A stretch of 64,000 bases of DNA from a virus, in IMG/VR virus record IMGVR_UViG_3300035199_000417, positions 1-64,000 of that record, one strand, 5' to 3'. The notes below the pieces were generated by a model, which did no database searches, was not told the DNA's origin, and saw nothing but the letters and a program-made list of their open reading frames with translations. This document shows, piece after piece, positions 6,956 to 14,692 of this stretch. How positions within the stretch are numbered: position 1 is the stretch's first letter; the number at the start of each line of letters is the position of its first letter. Made by a program: the position numbers and the translations under genes.

Positions 6956-7558
6956 TCAATTGACGCCGGGGATGTCCCGGCGATCATATTTCTCCAAGTA
7001 GTCAACAGTCGCCATCACACCGATCAAGAACAGAACCGGCCTCATTTCGCCCAGCGACTTGGCCATCTCCGCAATCCGCTTTTGGAACGGCAAATCACTG
7101 TTGTTCACTATCTCGGCGGCTTTCTCCAACTTATCGAGAACGTGACTGACTCCACCTCCTCGCAACGCCACAAACTCTATAATTTCCTGAGTATGCGGGG
7201 TCAAATTGTAGGGGTGCCGCTCCTCTTTGTCTTTGTCGGGTGAGGGCTCGTCGTCCCCACCATCTTCGCCAGCGACGAGTTTGCCAAGTTCGACGGCAAA
7301 CTCCTCGGACCTAGAATCGTCGTCGTTCGAAACTTCGAGCGAGGCACCGATGCCGATCATGGCGAAGTGCGCCAGTGCGTTGGCCACGCCATCATTCTTG
7401 CAGAGTGCCCGGAGCCCCGTTGGGAGCCCGTCCCCGCTGTCGTCAGCCGCTGATAGATTCTTCTCAATCCCAGCAGCGTACATGCGAACCTTCTTTTCTC
7501 CGATCATTTGGATCAGTGTCTGCGTGGCAAGTTTTGTCACGGGTAGGTTGGTCGCCAT
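6956..7558 (-). CDS. hypothetical protein, mostly helical (200 aa)
   Basis: A 200-residue protein: an N-terminal helical region, an acidic stretch around residues 95-115 (DGGDDEPSPDKDKEE) and a C-terminal helical half with a hydrophobic segment near MRPVLFLIGVMATVDYL that could be a buried or membrane helix. It follows the upstream gene with no gap (stop at 7559, start at 7558) and ends just before the terminator at 6881. I recognise no family. Its place next to the MoxR/VWA genes hints at a shared function. Confidence 0.7.
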   Translation of the reverse strand: MATNLPVTKLATQTLIQMIGEKKVRMYAAGIEKNLSAADDSGDGLPTGLRALCKNDGVANALAHFAMIGIGASLEVSNDDDSRSEEFAVELGKLVAGEDGGDDEPSPDKDKEERHPYNLTPHTQEIIEFVALRGGGVSHVLDKLEKAAEIVNNSDLPFQKRIAEMAKSLGEMRPVLFLIGVMATVDYLEKYDRRDIPGVN

Positions 7559-8449
7559 CTATTCTTCCTCCCAATTATTCAAAAGGGTACTGAATCGCTC
7601 GCCAATCTCAGCGGCACGGGCAGACAACCTGCCTCGGCAACCGCCGAGATACTCATGGTAAGCATTGATCTTGAACTTCGCCTCTTCCCACTCTTTAATC
7701 CTGGATTCGAGCGTGGATTTTCTCGTCTTTCGCCCCTCCGTTTCGATAGCCGCTTCCTCGATAGCCTTGGCGGCGACTTCCAGGTTGTCGAGTAGTACGG
7801 TCAGCCCGTTGTTCACCGCAGCGGTAACCGACTGCTTCGAGATTGCGTCGTCCTTCGGAACCGGGAACAAGCTCAGTCGCCCGCTGCATTTCTCTATAAA
7901 CGTCTGAAGACGCAGCAGCAACGGAACATGCTCGACCGGGACGAAGTAAGCTACGCCCTTGCCGTCAACGATCTCGAAGAAATCAGCGTTGCCCTTGCAG
8001 ACTTTTTGGATGATCCGGGTGATGTCTTGCCCGTTGCGGTACAGGTTCTCGGTGGCCATTCTGCCTTTGATGTCGTCAACGACTGCCGAGTTGTCGCCCG
8101 TCAGTTCGCCGTTGATGCAATTAAGAAACACAATACACTGCTTGGTGTGCTTCAATTCCTTGCCGTCGTTCGCGACCCAGGTCACCTGGAACGATTGAAG
8201 GTCTCCAACTCGGTTGACCTTCTCAACCTTACGTCCCTCCCGCCTGTAGTCAGCGGTTGCCCGACTAAACGCCAGAGCGGGTGAAAGATCGGGGGCGTAC
8301 TCCACCGGCAGATTGACATCTACCAGCGCCTCCCTGACGACATCAATTCTCGTCGGCCCCTTCGGAGTCGGCCAACCCGCTACCGCGCCGCTCAGGCCCG
8401 ATATAACCGACTGAATGTCTTCGAGACTCTTGTGGATAGGACTCTTCAT
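7559..8449 (-). CDS. hypothetical protein (297 aa), DUF6744-like by recollection
   Basis: The start at 8449 follows GGAGAG with eight bases of spacing; an in-frame codon at 8488 lies deeper in the recombinase gene and lacks such a site. The 297-residue protein has an N-terminal globular part with beta character (around VTWVANDGKELKHTKQCIVFLNCI) and a long C-terminal helical region (about residues 205-295). From memory it resembles a phage family often annotated DUF6744 and found near MoxR/VWA genes; I cannot verify that. It overlaps the recombinase gene by 107 bases, a long overlap for this genome. Confidence 0.65.
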   Translation of the reverse strand: MKSPIHKSLEDIQSVISGLSGAVAGWPTPKGPTRIDVVREALVDVNLPVEYAPDLSPALAFSRATADYRREGRKVEKVNRVGDLQSFQVTWVANDGKELKHTKQCIVFLNCINGELTGDNSAVVDDIKGRMATENLYRNGQDITRIIQKVCKGNADFFEIVDGKGVAYFVPVEHVPLLLRLQTFIEKCSGRLSLFPVPKDDAISKQSVTAAVNNGLTVLLDNLEVAAKAIEEAAIETEGRKTRKSTLESRIKEWEEAKFKINAYHEYLGGCRGRLSARAAEIGERFSTLLNNWEEE

Positions 8450-9128
8450 CTCTTTTTCTCTCCTTGGGCCCAATTCGGCCCATGTCAAATAGGTCAGGCA
8501 CCCCTAGTCGCTCAATAAGGTGAGCGTAACCGGACGTTGTATCGAGCGACGAATGCCCTGCCGCTCGCGCCACTTCAATCAAACTTCGACCTGCGTGTAG
8601 AGCGTTGGAAATCCAGGTGTGACGCCCACTGTGCAGCGTCGTCTGGCCCACTCGGTCGGGGCCCAGCACCTTGACGATTTCCCGCCATCTCTTCGACAGA
8701 GTCGAATCGGCCAGTCGGTTACCCATAACCGATCCCAACCTACCATCCACTACGGAACAAACGACGGGAGAGTTCGAATCAACCTGCGGAAAAATATCGG
8801 ATTTACGGAAGTTTATCCAGGCCGCGATGTCATCGCGTGTACCGGCATCCCAATAGAGAGGAACGTAGCGTCCTCGCCGCTGGCCGTTCTGCGGTGATGC
8901 CTTGGTAGCAGACGGTCGAATGCGTATCGCAGGGTAGGTGCCCGTGAGGATCACGTCACCGATATTGAGCAGCCGAATCTCTTTGCGGCGGAGCCCGCAG
9001 CAAGCCGCTAAACGAAATATGGCCAAGCGCTGGAAGTACGTCTTCAACTTTTGCTTCTTGTGAAGACTGGCCAGCACTTGGCCAATTTCATGCGGGTGCA
9101 GAATTTCTAGTTCAGTTATGCCGCCCAT
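8343..9128 (-). CDS. int: tyrosine recombinase / phage integrase
   Basis: A 261-residue protein containing the full catalytic set of the family: R47 (CGLRRKEI), K76 in the beta-hairpin region (SATKAS), H166-x-x-R169 in LHSGRHTW, H192 in AAGHSSL and the nucleophile Y201 in TSGYAHL. It is short: the N-terminal arm-binding and SAM-like domains of typical integrases are reduced or absent, and there is a 60-residue hydrophilic C-terminal tail after Y201. Enzymes of this kind integrate phage DNA or resolve multimers. No att site can be identified without a host sequence. The tail is encoded in DNA shared with the next gene. Confidence 0.88.
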   Translation of the reverse strand: MGGITELEILHPHEIGQVLASLHKKQKLKTYFQRLAIFRLAACCGLRRKEIRLLNIGDVILTGTYPAIRIRPSATKASPQNGQRRGRYVPLYWDAGTRDDIAAWINFRKSDIFPQVDSNSPVVCSVVDGRLGSVMGNRLADSTLSKRWREIVKVLGPDRVGQTTLHSGRHTWISNALHAGRSLIEVARAAGHSSLDTTSGYAHLIERLGVPDLFDMGRIGPKERKRDEESYPQESRRHSVGYIGPERRGSGLADSEGADEN

Positions 9129-9159
9129 ATTATCATTACGAGTCGGCCAACCGACTGGT

Positions 9160-9621
9160 TCAATCTGTTATCACTGTTTTGGCGTAGGCTAGATACGGAC
9201 TGTATGACAGCAGCCCCGGAGATACTGACGAAGACTTCACTCTCCGCAGCAGCGGGAACCACTCGCGGCTGCAAGCCTCTGCCACAAGCTCGCTACAGAA
9301 CCACTTGGTCGGGTCGGTCACCTGCCTTCGCGTCAGGAACCGAAACACTCCCCGGTAGTCATATTTCTTGCCAAGCTGCGAGATCAGAAATTTCTCCACC
9401 TTGTCTTTGTGGCGGGCGGTCATTGCCGGGATGCCGTACAGGTCGATCACGGTTCTAGGTGTATGTGCGACCGATAGGTCGGCAACGTGCCTCACTCCAG
9501 ACTGCCACGCCTCAATCACGCTGCCGTCATCCAACAGCCACGCAGCGTGGGAGTAAACGCTTCGGGTCTGCCAGCGAATAGCCTTGGAAATCCAACTTCG
9601 GCCTCGGTACAGTGCAATCAT
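9160..9621 (-). CDS. permuted NlpC/P60-like (YiiX-type) cysteine hydrolase
   Basis: The 153-residue product has the circularly permuted papain-like order: a histidine motif first (VYSHAAW, H25) and the cysteine later (KWFCSELVAEA, C109), with YDYRGVFRF between them. This matches YiiX/YebB-type and phage permuted NlpC/P60 proteins, which cleave peptidoglycan peptides or other amide bonds. No signal peptide or membrane segment is present. It could be the cell-wall hydrolase of this phage, although it lies in the nuclease cluster rather than beside a holin. The next gene upstream ends one base before it. Confidence 0.75.
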   Translation of the reverse strand: MIALYRGRSWISKAIRWQTRSVYSHAAWLLDDGSVIEAWQSGVRHVADLSVAHTPRTVIDLYGIPAMTARHKDKVEKFLISQLGKKYDYRGVFRFLTRRQVTDPTKWFCSELVAEACSREWFPLLRRVKSSSVSPGLLSYSPYLAYAKTVITD

Positions 9622-9939
9622 TTAATTGCTCCTTCCTCTAATTTGATTAAACCTATCTAAGTCATAACCTTCCGGGTCAACGAGTTGCTTCAGCACCAAT
9701 TGCCGCTCGACCGGCCAGCGGGAATAGTCGCCCATTTCTTCGTGGCAGTCCCGGCAGAGATGCAGCAGACAGCAACGCTCGGCCTGCGCCGCCAATCGAC
9801 TTGGGCCCCTGGCGATTTCATGGGTGTCTGTGGCGGGCTCCCCACATAACTGGCAGAACGGGAAAAGGTTATCGTAGTGGGCCCGGACATCCTCGGCCTC
9901 CCGGTCAATTTTCGCCCGCTTCTTGCTGCGAAATCTCAT
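9622..9939 (-). CDS. HNH-type nuclease-like protein
   Basis: A 105-residue protein with a zinc-binding CxxC (C29, C32), a THEI motif (H40, E41) and a second C62-x2-C65-H66 with ENH/HNH-like spacing (LHLCRDCHEEM). This is the usual layout of small phage HNH proteins, which nick or cut DNA and often assist terminase. It lies in the nuclease/recombination operon rather than next to the terminase. The N-terminus is very basic. Confidence 0.7.
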   Translation of the reverse strand: MRFRSKKRAKIDREAEDVRAHYDNLFPFCQLCGEPATDTHEIARGPSRLAAQAERCCLLHLCRDCHEEMGDYSRWPVERQLVLKQLVDPEGYDLDRFNQIRGRSN

Positions 9940-10081
9940 CCCTCATATCACCAATCATGCCGAGAGCTTCCAGCATGAGTATCTGGTTTTGCCTTCGTCG
10001 CTCTGGAGTCTGCGGAAAAGTGACGAGGCTCAACGTCGCTACCGCCTTGCCCCATTTTACTCTATCGGACGGTTTTAACAT
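9905..10081 (-). CDS. small hypothetical helical protein (58 aa)
   Basis: The product begins LKPSDRVKWGKAV and is predicted helical and mildly basic with an acidic end. ATG codons exist at 10081 and 10087 with no clear ribosome binding site, so the start is uncertain. It overlaps both neighbours (10062 upstream, 9939 downstream), as expected for a coupled phage operon. No family is recognised. Confidence 0.5.
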   Translation of the reverse strand: MLKPSDRVKWGKAVATLSLVTFPQTPERRRQNQILMLEALGMIGDMRDEISQQEAGEN

Positions 10082-10484
10082 CGCCATTCTTAGCCATAAA
10101 GACAGTAGCATTCTTCAGCCTCTCACTCAGTTTCTTGTTGCGTGATTTGAGCGCTCGAATCGCCCGTTCCTGAGACTTCACGGTCTTGGTGGCCTCGGTT
10201 TTTTCTTTGCTTAATTTGCTGGCCTGTTCCTCCGCAGCTAAAGTCCTGCGGAGCCGGGATTCGGCCAGTTCCAGTGCCTCGGTCATCGCGTTGTGGCACT
10301 GCTGGGTCGCATATTTGATAACTTCGTCAATCCGTTTGATCGCCCGCTCAGAAGTGAGGGAGTGTTTATTGTCTCTAACCCACCCCCACAGGCCCCAGGA
10401 TTTGACTTCCGCTCGCTTAGAGTGGAGCCCTCTAAGGCGATTGTGAACATCCGTATCCGATTCCTTCCGCTTCAACCGTCCCAT
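10062..10484 (-). CDS. hypothetical coiled-coil protein (140 aa)
   Basis: Starting at the second ATG of ATGATG (10484), five bases after AAGGAG, it gives 140 residues. The N-terminal third is basic with a tryptophan-rich WGLWGWVRDNKH. The rest is one long helical coiled coil of Lys, Glu, Ala and Ser (about residues 50-130). The ATG overlaps the upstream TGA (ATGA). A structural or DNA-associated role is possible; no family is recognised. Confidence 0.65.
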   Translation of the reverse strand: MGRLKRKESDTDVHNRLRGLHSKRAEVKSWGLWGWVRDNKHSLTSERAIKRIDEVIKYATQQCHNAMTEALELAESRLRRTLAAEEQASKLSKEKTEATKTVKSQERAIRALKSRNKKLSERLKNATVFMAKNGDVKTVR

Positions 10485-10840
10485 CATGTCTCCTTGATTT
10501 CGATGTTGTACAGGCTCTCGACGATTTCCTTCTTCCGCTTGTATTCCGGTGTTTTGTAGCCCTTGACATCCTCCACTACACATTCCCCGGTTTCGCAGAT
10601 AACATATTGGAAATCCGCTCGGTAGTGGTAACTGTTCTTCGTCAGCGAGCGGTCGCCATGAGAGTAAGTGGTTGTCCACCCGAAGCGGGGCTGCCGTTCT
10701 AGAAGATGAATTTCCCCGTCCTTGACCATCTCTAGCAGCGTAAGATACCGCTTCATTTCCTTCTTGCTATCGAAGACTATGTCCCCGTGCGTCCGCTGTT
10801 CCTTCGGACAGACGCTGAACTTTGATCGCTTGCGACCCAT
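10484..10840 (-). CDS. DUF1064 family PD-(D/E)XK-like phage nuclease
   Basis: A 118-residue protein with the DUF1064 pattern: FDSKKEMKRY near residue 24, then GEIHLLERQPRF, then YRADFQYV and a strand with VVEDVKGYKT. The D (ADF) and the E-D-x-K of VVEDVKG form a PD-(D/E)XK-type active site. Family members are considered Holliday-junction resolvase-like or VRR-NUC-related nucleases. It sits with the Sak4-type ATPase and the RecB-like exonuclease, consistent with DNA recombination or repair. Confidence 0.75.
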   Translation of the reverse strand: MGRKRSKFSVCPKEQRTHGDIVFDSKKEMKRYLTLLEMVKDGEIHLLERQPRFGWTTTYSHGDRSLTKNSYHYRADFQYVICETGECVVEDVKGYKTPEYKRKKEIVESLYNIEIKET

Positions 10841-11280
10841 TACACACCCTTCGTCCTCTCCTTGGCCTGGGCCTTGACGTAGCGGAGGTGGGCTGAGATC
10901 AGGTCTCGAAACTCGTTCGTCCCCAATCCCTCGGTGACCGCCTTGTCAAGAAATTCCGTTTGTATTGCAGCAGGGAGTCTCGCTAGTGAATCATAGTGCC
11001 CTTGCGAAAGAGTTTCGAGGGGTCTTCGGTTGGCCTTCGGTATTTTATCTGCGACAGATCGCAGTCGGTTGGCCTGGGAGAGAGAGATTGATGGCGGGAT
11101 ACACTGTGCGTACTGGTCGCCAAATCGGCGGTAAGCCTCGTTTAGAAGGTCGCCTATCCACCAGGGCGATGCCTTTAAGCAGTACGCCGCAAACTCCATC
11201 GCGTTTTCGAAGTCTTGGATGGTGGCATCGCTAGCAACCTTTGCTGATCCTGGGCCGAGATCGCACGGTCCTAGTAGCAC
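10840..11280 (-). CDS. hypothetical protein of the recombination operon (146 aa)
   Basis: A GTG start at 11280 is chosen because GGGAGG lies nine bases upstream and gives only a 10-base overlap with the preceding exonuclease; longer frames from 11337 lack such a site. The product is alpha-helical, with PWWIGDLLNEAYRRFGDQYAQ and a later NRRPLETLSQGHYDSLARLP. This pattern (window around ESWWVGDWLNYGE...) is known in phage and plasmid proteins related to ParB-like or LmbE-type unknowns, but I do not assign a function. It shares a one-base junction with the DUF1064 gene. Confidence 0.65.
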   Translation of the reverse strand: MLLGPCDLGPGSAKVASDATIQDFENAMEFAAYCLKASPWWIGDLLNEAYRRFGDQYAQCIPPSISLSQANRLRSVADKIPKANRRPLETLSQGHYDSLARLPAAIQTEFLDKAVTEGLGTNEFRDLISAHLRYVKAQAKERTKGV

Positions 11281-11888
11281 AAGAATCGCCCTCCCTCTTC
11301 CATTTGTTCGTACCATGCCGTGTATTGATGGACCCAATAGTCGAGGTAGTCGTCCATACCAGGATACGGCGAGCAGACGATTTGCTCGAAGTCACGCACT
11401 CGCCATACGCCGTCTTTCCCCTCTTCCATATGGCAAACATCGAACCAGAAACGCTTGCCGCCAAACAGCCGAAGATAGCTCTGCCACTGTAGGCTTCGAA
11501 CGTATAGCTCGCTGTTGATGGTTTTCTGGGTACACTTGAGATCGCGGATTTCAGCCCCGCAGATGTAGTCAGCCACCCCCACCAGATCGTGACCGCAGAC
11601 CGTGGCCTGGGCCTTGACCTGGGGGAGACGATGCTCTGGAAGCCGAGAGGCAATCCGCTCGGCGTCCTTTTCCTCGAAGTAGAAAGCACCATGATCGCTG
11701 TCAATCTTGATGACACCGTCTGAGTGGCTCCCCTCACCATTGACCGCCGCCTCGAAGCCTGAACCAACAGCCATTCGAGGAGTCCATTCGGTCAGCCCCA
11801 GGGCCGTCCGAATCATGCTGTCCTCTTCCATCCAGTCAAAGGTTCGGAACAGACGATAGGACTCGACGGTGGTGGTGCTTAACCGCAT
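11271..11888 (-). CDS. PD-(D/E)XK (RecB/Cas4-like) exonuclease
   Basis: The 205-residue product shows GVADYICG (D107), IRDLKCT (D116-L-K118) and a QxxxY motif in LQWQSYLRLF (Q134, Y138). This is the motif order of RecB-like PD-(D/E)XK exonucleases that degrade one DNA strand for phage recombination. It lies between the SSB-like DUF3127 protein and nuclease genes, next to a Sak4-type ATPase, completing a plausible exonuclease/annealing system. Confidence 0.75.
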   Translation of the reverse strand: MRLSTTTVESYRLFRTFDWMEEDSMIRTALGLTEWTPRMAVGSGFEAAVNGEGSHSDGVIKIDSDHGAFYFEEKDAERIASRLPEHRLPQVKAQATVCGHDLVGVADYICGAEIRDLKCTQKTINSELYVRSLQWQSYLRLFGGKRFWFDVCHMEEGKDGVWRVRDFEQIVCSPYPGMDDYLDYWVHQYTAWYEQMEEGGRFLCY

Positions 11889-12223
11889 CAGAACGGCACG
11901 TCTGTCGCCGGTTCCGGTGTAGCCACCGGCTCAGGGTTGTTGACCCGGAACCGAAGACCTTCGGCGGAGAGGAAGTATTTGACCTCACTGCTCGGGTCTT
12001 TTTGCCAGCGGCGTCCGCTCAGTCGAAATATAATCTCGACGTTGTCGCCCACATTGAGCCCGTCAACCTGATCTACGCCGTCCTGGACGAACTCTATTGG
12101 AATATAATTAGTAAACTTCCCGGTCTCCCTGGTGATTACGACGAGCCGTTTCCGAAAGCCTTTCTGCCCGTACTCCTTGGCGTCGTCGATTAAATGTACC
12201 TTGCCCGCAACTACGCTTTCCAT
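11888..12223 (-). CDS. DUF3127 OB-fold protein, single-stranded DNA-binding-like
   Basis: A 111-residue protein with the DUF3127 pattern: GKVHLI near the start, GFRKRLVVITRE, NYIPIEFV, then IIFRLSGRRWQ and KYFLSAEGLRFRV. The predicted fold is a five-stranded OB barrel. The C-terminus ends in ATDVPF, which resembles the acidic, Phe-terminated tail by which bacterial SSB proteins recruit partners. It is probably the ssDNA-binding component of the recombination cassette. It abuts the exonuclease gene, sharing one base. Confidence 0.8.
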   Translation of the reverse strand: MESVVAGKVHLIDDAKEYGQKGFRKRLVVITRETGKFTNYIPIEFVQDGVDQVDGLNVGDNVEIIFRLSGRRWQKDPSSEVKYFLSAEGLRFRVNNPEPVATPEPATDVPF

Positions 12224-12235
12224 AGCTCCCTCTTT

Positions 12236-12511
12236 CTAGGCGAATAGCCCACTCGATTTCGGAGGATTACAAACACTGACCACCCGATGAGGTGGAATCC
12301 AGTAGTAGTCCTCCACTGTTAACCAACCGTCTTTCCAATCTACCCAAGGCACTTCTGAAGCCTTGACTGCTATCACTGAAATTTCCTTTTTGGTTGTCGA
12401 ATTTTGGTTGTCCCGAAAGGTCTCGTAAGCCTCTCGCCACGTCTCAAATTGGCCGATTAGCCAAGTGCAGGTGACGAGCTTTCTTTCGGCGTCGTCTGGC
12501 ACTTTCCTCAT
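12236..12511 (-). CDS. small hypothetical protein (91 aa)
   Basis: The 91-residue product contains TCTWLIGQFETWREAYETF and an aromatic stretch WVDWKDGWLTVEDYYWIPPHRV. The ATG overlaps the TGA of the ATPase gene (ATGA), so it is translationally coupled. It looks like a small folded beta protein; no family is recognised. Confidence 0.65.
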   Translation of the reverse strand: MRKVPDDAERKLVTCTWLIGQFETWREAYETFRDNQNSTTKKEISVIAVKASEVPWVDWKDGWLTVEDYYWIPPHRVVSVCNPPKSSGLFA

Positions 12512-13455
12512 TTTGGCTTTGCCTTCTTAGTGGGTTTTCGGCGGGGCTTATCTACAAACACCTTTGCTTTCTTGTCGTAGGTTACGCCAACGGTCGGCAG
12601 GTGGCGATTCAGCGATGTCTTCAGTTGTAGCGTCGTAGAATCGGCACAGTCTAGCTCATTAACACGGTCGAGGAACTCGGTAGCCCCGGCAGCGTTCTTG
12701 ATATTACCGAGTTGGTCCGAGAAGGAAGTAATAGCCCCAGCGTCAGCCTTTACCCTTTTCGATACTTGGCCCATATGTTCTTTGCAGAAACCAATGATCT
12801 GGCCCATGGTGTCGGTGTGGGCCTCCTCCTTGAAGTCACCTATCCGCATAGGCTTGAGTTGCCCCGGATTCTTACCGACAGAGTCCTCTCGCGGTGAGAA
12901 GTCGATGACGGTGTCGCTACCTGTTTTTCTCAGGTGACCGATAGCATCGCTAACCTTGAAAATCTCGCCGTAACTGCCGCCCTGGATGTCGGGGCGAACG
13001 TATAACTCGTCGCCTCGGTGATCCTCCTTGTCATGGCAAACGAAGATGATGTCCTTATCGAGACTCCGCAGCTTCTTGATCCAGCTTGTGAACTCAGCCT
13101 TAAGCTCTCCGAAACCGGCCAGCGTCAGCCCGCCAGACGGCTTACCCATGCGACTGTTGCGACCGACAATCCAAGTCGTCAAGAGATCGAGGGCGCGACC
13201 CACGGTGTCAATAACAATGGTATCGAAGCTGTCAAGCTCCTTGGGGTTAAGGATTTCACAGGCTTCTTCCCAGGTGTCTAGTACACAAATGTCGGAGCGG
13301 AAGTGTGAGCGGTGTGCGCCTCGATCAAAGTCGAGAAGCAGGACATTCTTGGCAGACATAGCCAGGGTGCTTTTACCTATTCCCGGTGGGCCATAAGTGG
13401 TGATGACTATGGGGCCAATCGGCAGTTCTTCTGTGGCTCGTACAATTTTTACCAT
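12508..13455 (-). CDS. RecA-like ATPase, Sak4-type single-strand annealing/recombination protein
   Basis: About 315 residues from the ATG at 13455 (AGAAGGT just upstream; longer in-frame versions start inside the preceding gene). Walker A is GPPGIGKST at residues 22-30, a strand with LLLDFDRG follows, and Walker B is DTIVIDTVG around residues 78-86. The core ends with a LDKDIIFVCHDKED strand typical of phage RecA-like AAA_24/Sak4 proteins. The C-terminus is a Lys/Pro-rich tail. In other phages such ATPases act as recombinases or annealing proteins with an SSB. The neighbouring DUF3127 and PD-(D/E)XK genes support that. Confidence 0.8.
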   Translation of the reverse strand: MVKIVRATEELPIGPIVITTYGPPGIGKSTLAMSAKNVLLLDFDRGAHRSHFRSDICVLDTWEEACEILNPKELDSFDTIVIDTVGRALDLLTTWIVGRNSRMGKPSGGLTLAGFGELKAEFTSWIKKLRSLDKDIIFVCHDKEDHRGDELYVRPDIQGGSYGEIFKVSDAIGHLRKTGSDTVIDFSPREDSVGKNPGQLKPMRIGDFKEEAHTDTMGQIIGFCKEHMGQVSKRVKADAGAITSFSDQLGNIKNAAGATEFLDRVNELDCADSTTLQLKTSLNRHLPTVGVTYDKKAKVFVDKPRRKPTKKAKPK

Positions 13456-14000
13456 ACCTTCTCTTCTCTCCTGTATTGGATAACCCGCTCTTCGAGGTGG
13501 CCAGCATCGGCCAACTGTTTTGCTCTCTGCCGCGAAACGCCCAAGACCTCGGCCCAGTCGGCCATATTCTTGGTCTCTCCATTGATCTGAATTAGGCGTC
13601 CCGGCCACTTCTTTTCATACGTCAGAAAGTTGTCCGGGCCTAATTTTTTCTCTTCAAATTGTTTTTTTACTGCCACGTCCGTGGTGCCAACGTCCTTGGC
13701 CATGCGGTCGGGTTCCATCCATTCTGGGGCTAGTTCGCCCCTCTTAAAGTAATGAACCCACCATTCATATAGCCTCGTCCCATGCAACCGATGCGGCTTG
13801 GGTCGCCCCTTGGTTACCAGACCGCACTGTCCGCATGATTTTGTGGTCTGGTACTTTATCGACGACTTGAAGGGATTGAATACCGTGCCGCAATCGCACC
13901 GCACCTTGATCCTGGGATTGGAGCCTTGCCCCTTCTTGTCTTCGATCACTGTAACTCGGTTTATCCTTTGGCCGGTGAGATCGACCCATGTCTTTGGCAT
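13449..14000 (-). CDS. zinc-binding domain plus HTH DNA-binding protein
   Basis: The start at 14000 is set by GAGG five bases upstream. The N-terminal 60 residues contain GQRINRVTVIEDKKG, CDCG and SCGQCG: the zinc-binding module that precedes HNH or AP2 domains in many phage DNA-binding proteins. The middle has WWVHYFKRGELAPEWM, and the C-terminus has a helix-turn-helix (NMADWAEVLGVSRQRAKQL). No HNH catalytic histidine pair is seen, so it is more likely a DNA-binding regulator or a decayed homing-type protein. It is the first gene after the terminator at 14014-14047. Confidence 0.65.
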   Translation of the reverse strand: MPKTWVDLTGQRINRVTVIEDKKGQGSNPRIKVRCDCGTVFNPFKSSIKYQTTKSCGQCGLVTKGRPKPHRLHGTRLYEWWVHYFKRGELAPEWMEPDRMAKDVGTTDVAVKKQFEEKKLGPDNFLTYEKKWPGRLIQINGETKNMADWAEVLGVSRQRAKQLADAGHLEERVIQYRREEKVW

Positions 14001-14013
14001 GGCTACCTCAATT

Positions 14014-14047
14014 AAAAAAGCCCACAAATCCTGTCGGACTGCGGGCT
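14014..14047 (-). terminator. rho-independent terminator between late and recombination modules
   Basis: On the minus strand an 8-bp stem (14040-14047 with 14019-14026, one G-U pair) with a 13-base loop is followed by six T residues (14019-14014). It lies after the last late accessory gene and 14 bases before the start of the zinc/HTH gene, so it ends the long late transcript. Confidence 0.8.
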
Positions 14048-14101
14048 GGTTCTTGTGATCCACTCCTCTAACCCTTTATACGTAATCGTACCGGGGATGG
14101 A

Positions 14102-14632
14102 TCACTGATTTTTTGCTTTTTCCTCAGAAGTCGGTATGTATGGCTCAAGTCTGGTGTCGGTGTCGGTGGAAGGACTTGTGGCGGCAGGGGGGCCAGGGGA
14201 GAGCATACCCAGAGCCATGGATAACCCGGTCCCCCCAATACCGCCTAAAAGTGTCGCCAGCCCGTACTTTACGAGTGGCTTTACCAACGATGTCTTCTGC
14301 ACAACAGGCGGAGGAGCAGGGACTGCAACCGTCCCGGAGGTCTCCTTGACGCTGGGGGTGTCCTTGGTCTCAGGGCCCCCTGTTATAGAGATGTCGTCAG
14401 CAATAATGATGTCGCCCACTGGCTCCTCCTCGGACATGGCCGGGATCATTAGGTCGAGGTAACGATCAGCCTTGCGGCGGCTATGGGCCGTCACCCCCTG
14501 TTGATCCTGGAGGCGAGTCGCCTCCTCCGCTGCCTTCAGCTTCAGGAACTTCGTCAGAACCTTCTCCCGAAGACTCTCTCCCAAGCCGTTCAAGCTGTTC
14601 GTCAACGTGTCGTCTGTAGTCTCGGAGGACAT
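14102..14632 (-). CDS. hypothetical protein with one membrane-like segment (176 aa)
   Basis: The N-terminal 70 residues are helical and charged, followed by an acidic linker. A proline-rich stretch leads to a hydrophobic Gly-rich segment around residues 128-150 (YGLATLLGGIGGTGLSMALGM), and the C-terminus is polar. The start at 14632 has AGGGGAT nine bases upstream. A membrane-anchored role such as a lysis or superinfection factor is possible but unproven. It is the last gene before the terminator at 14014. Confidence 0.6.
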   Translation of the reverse strand: MSSETTDDTLTNSLNGLGESLREKVLTKFLKLKAAEEATRLQDQQGVTAHSRRKADRYLDLMIPAMSEEEPVGDIIIADDISITGGPETKDTPSVKETSGTVAVPAPPPVVQKTSLVKPLVKYGLATLLGGIGGTGLSMALGMLSPGPPAATSPSTDTDTRLEPYIPTSEEKAKNQ

Positions 14633-14681
14633 CAGACGTATCCCCTTGCAAAAAGGCGTTGCGGAGTCGGTGAATCCACAT
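14481..14681 (-). CDS. possible overlapping ORF (66 aa)
   Basis: The first 35 residues look protein-like (WIHRLRNAFLQGDTSDVLRD, then an amphipathic helix), while the rest is Gly/Ser/Asp-rich and overlaps the next gene in another frame for 152 bases. No ribosome binding site is evident. It fills an otherwise empty 60-base gap, which is the main argument for it. Confidence 0.3.
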   Translation of the reverse strand: MWIHRLRNAFLQGDTSDVLRDYRRHVDEQLERLGRESSGEGSDEVPEAEGSGGGDSPPGSTGGDGP

Positions 14682-14692
14682 AATACCGTGTG

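Noticed and set aside
8343-9128. Integrase gene as part of an insertion sequence
   Set aside because: No inverted repeats or target duplications are visible, and the gene lies in the phage operon with tight overlaps. It fits a phage integrase.
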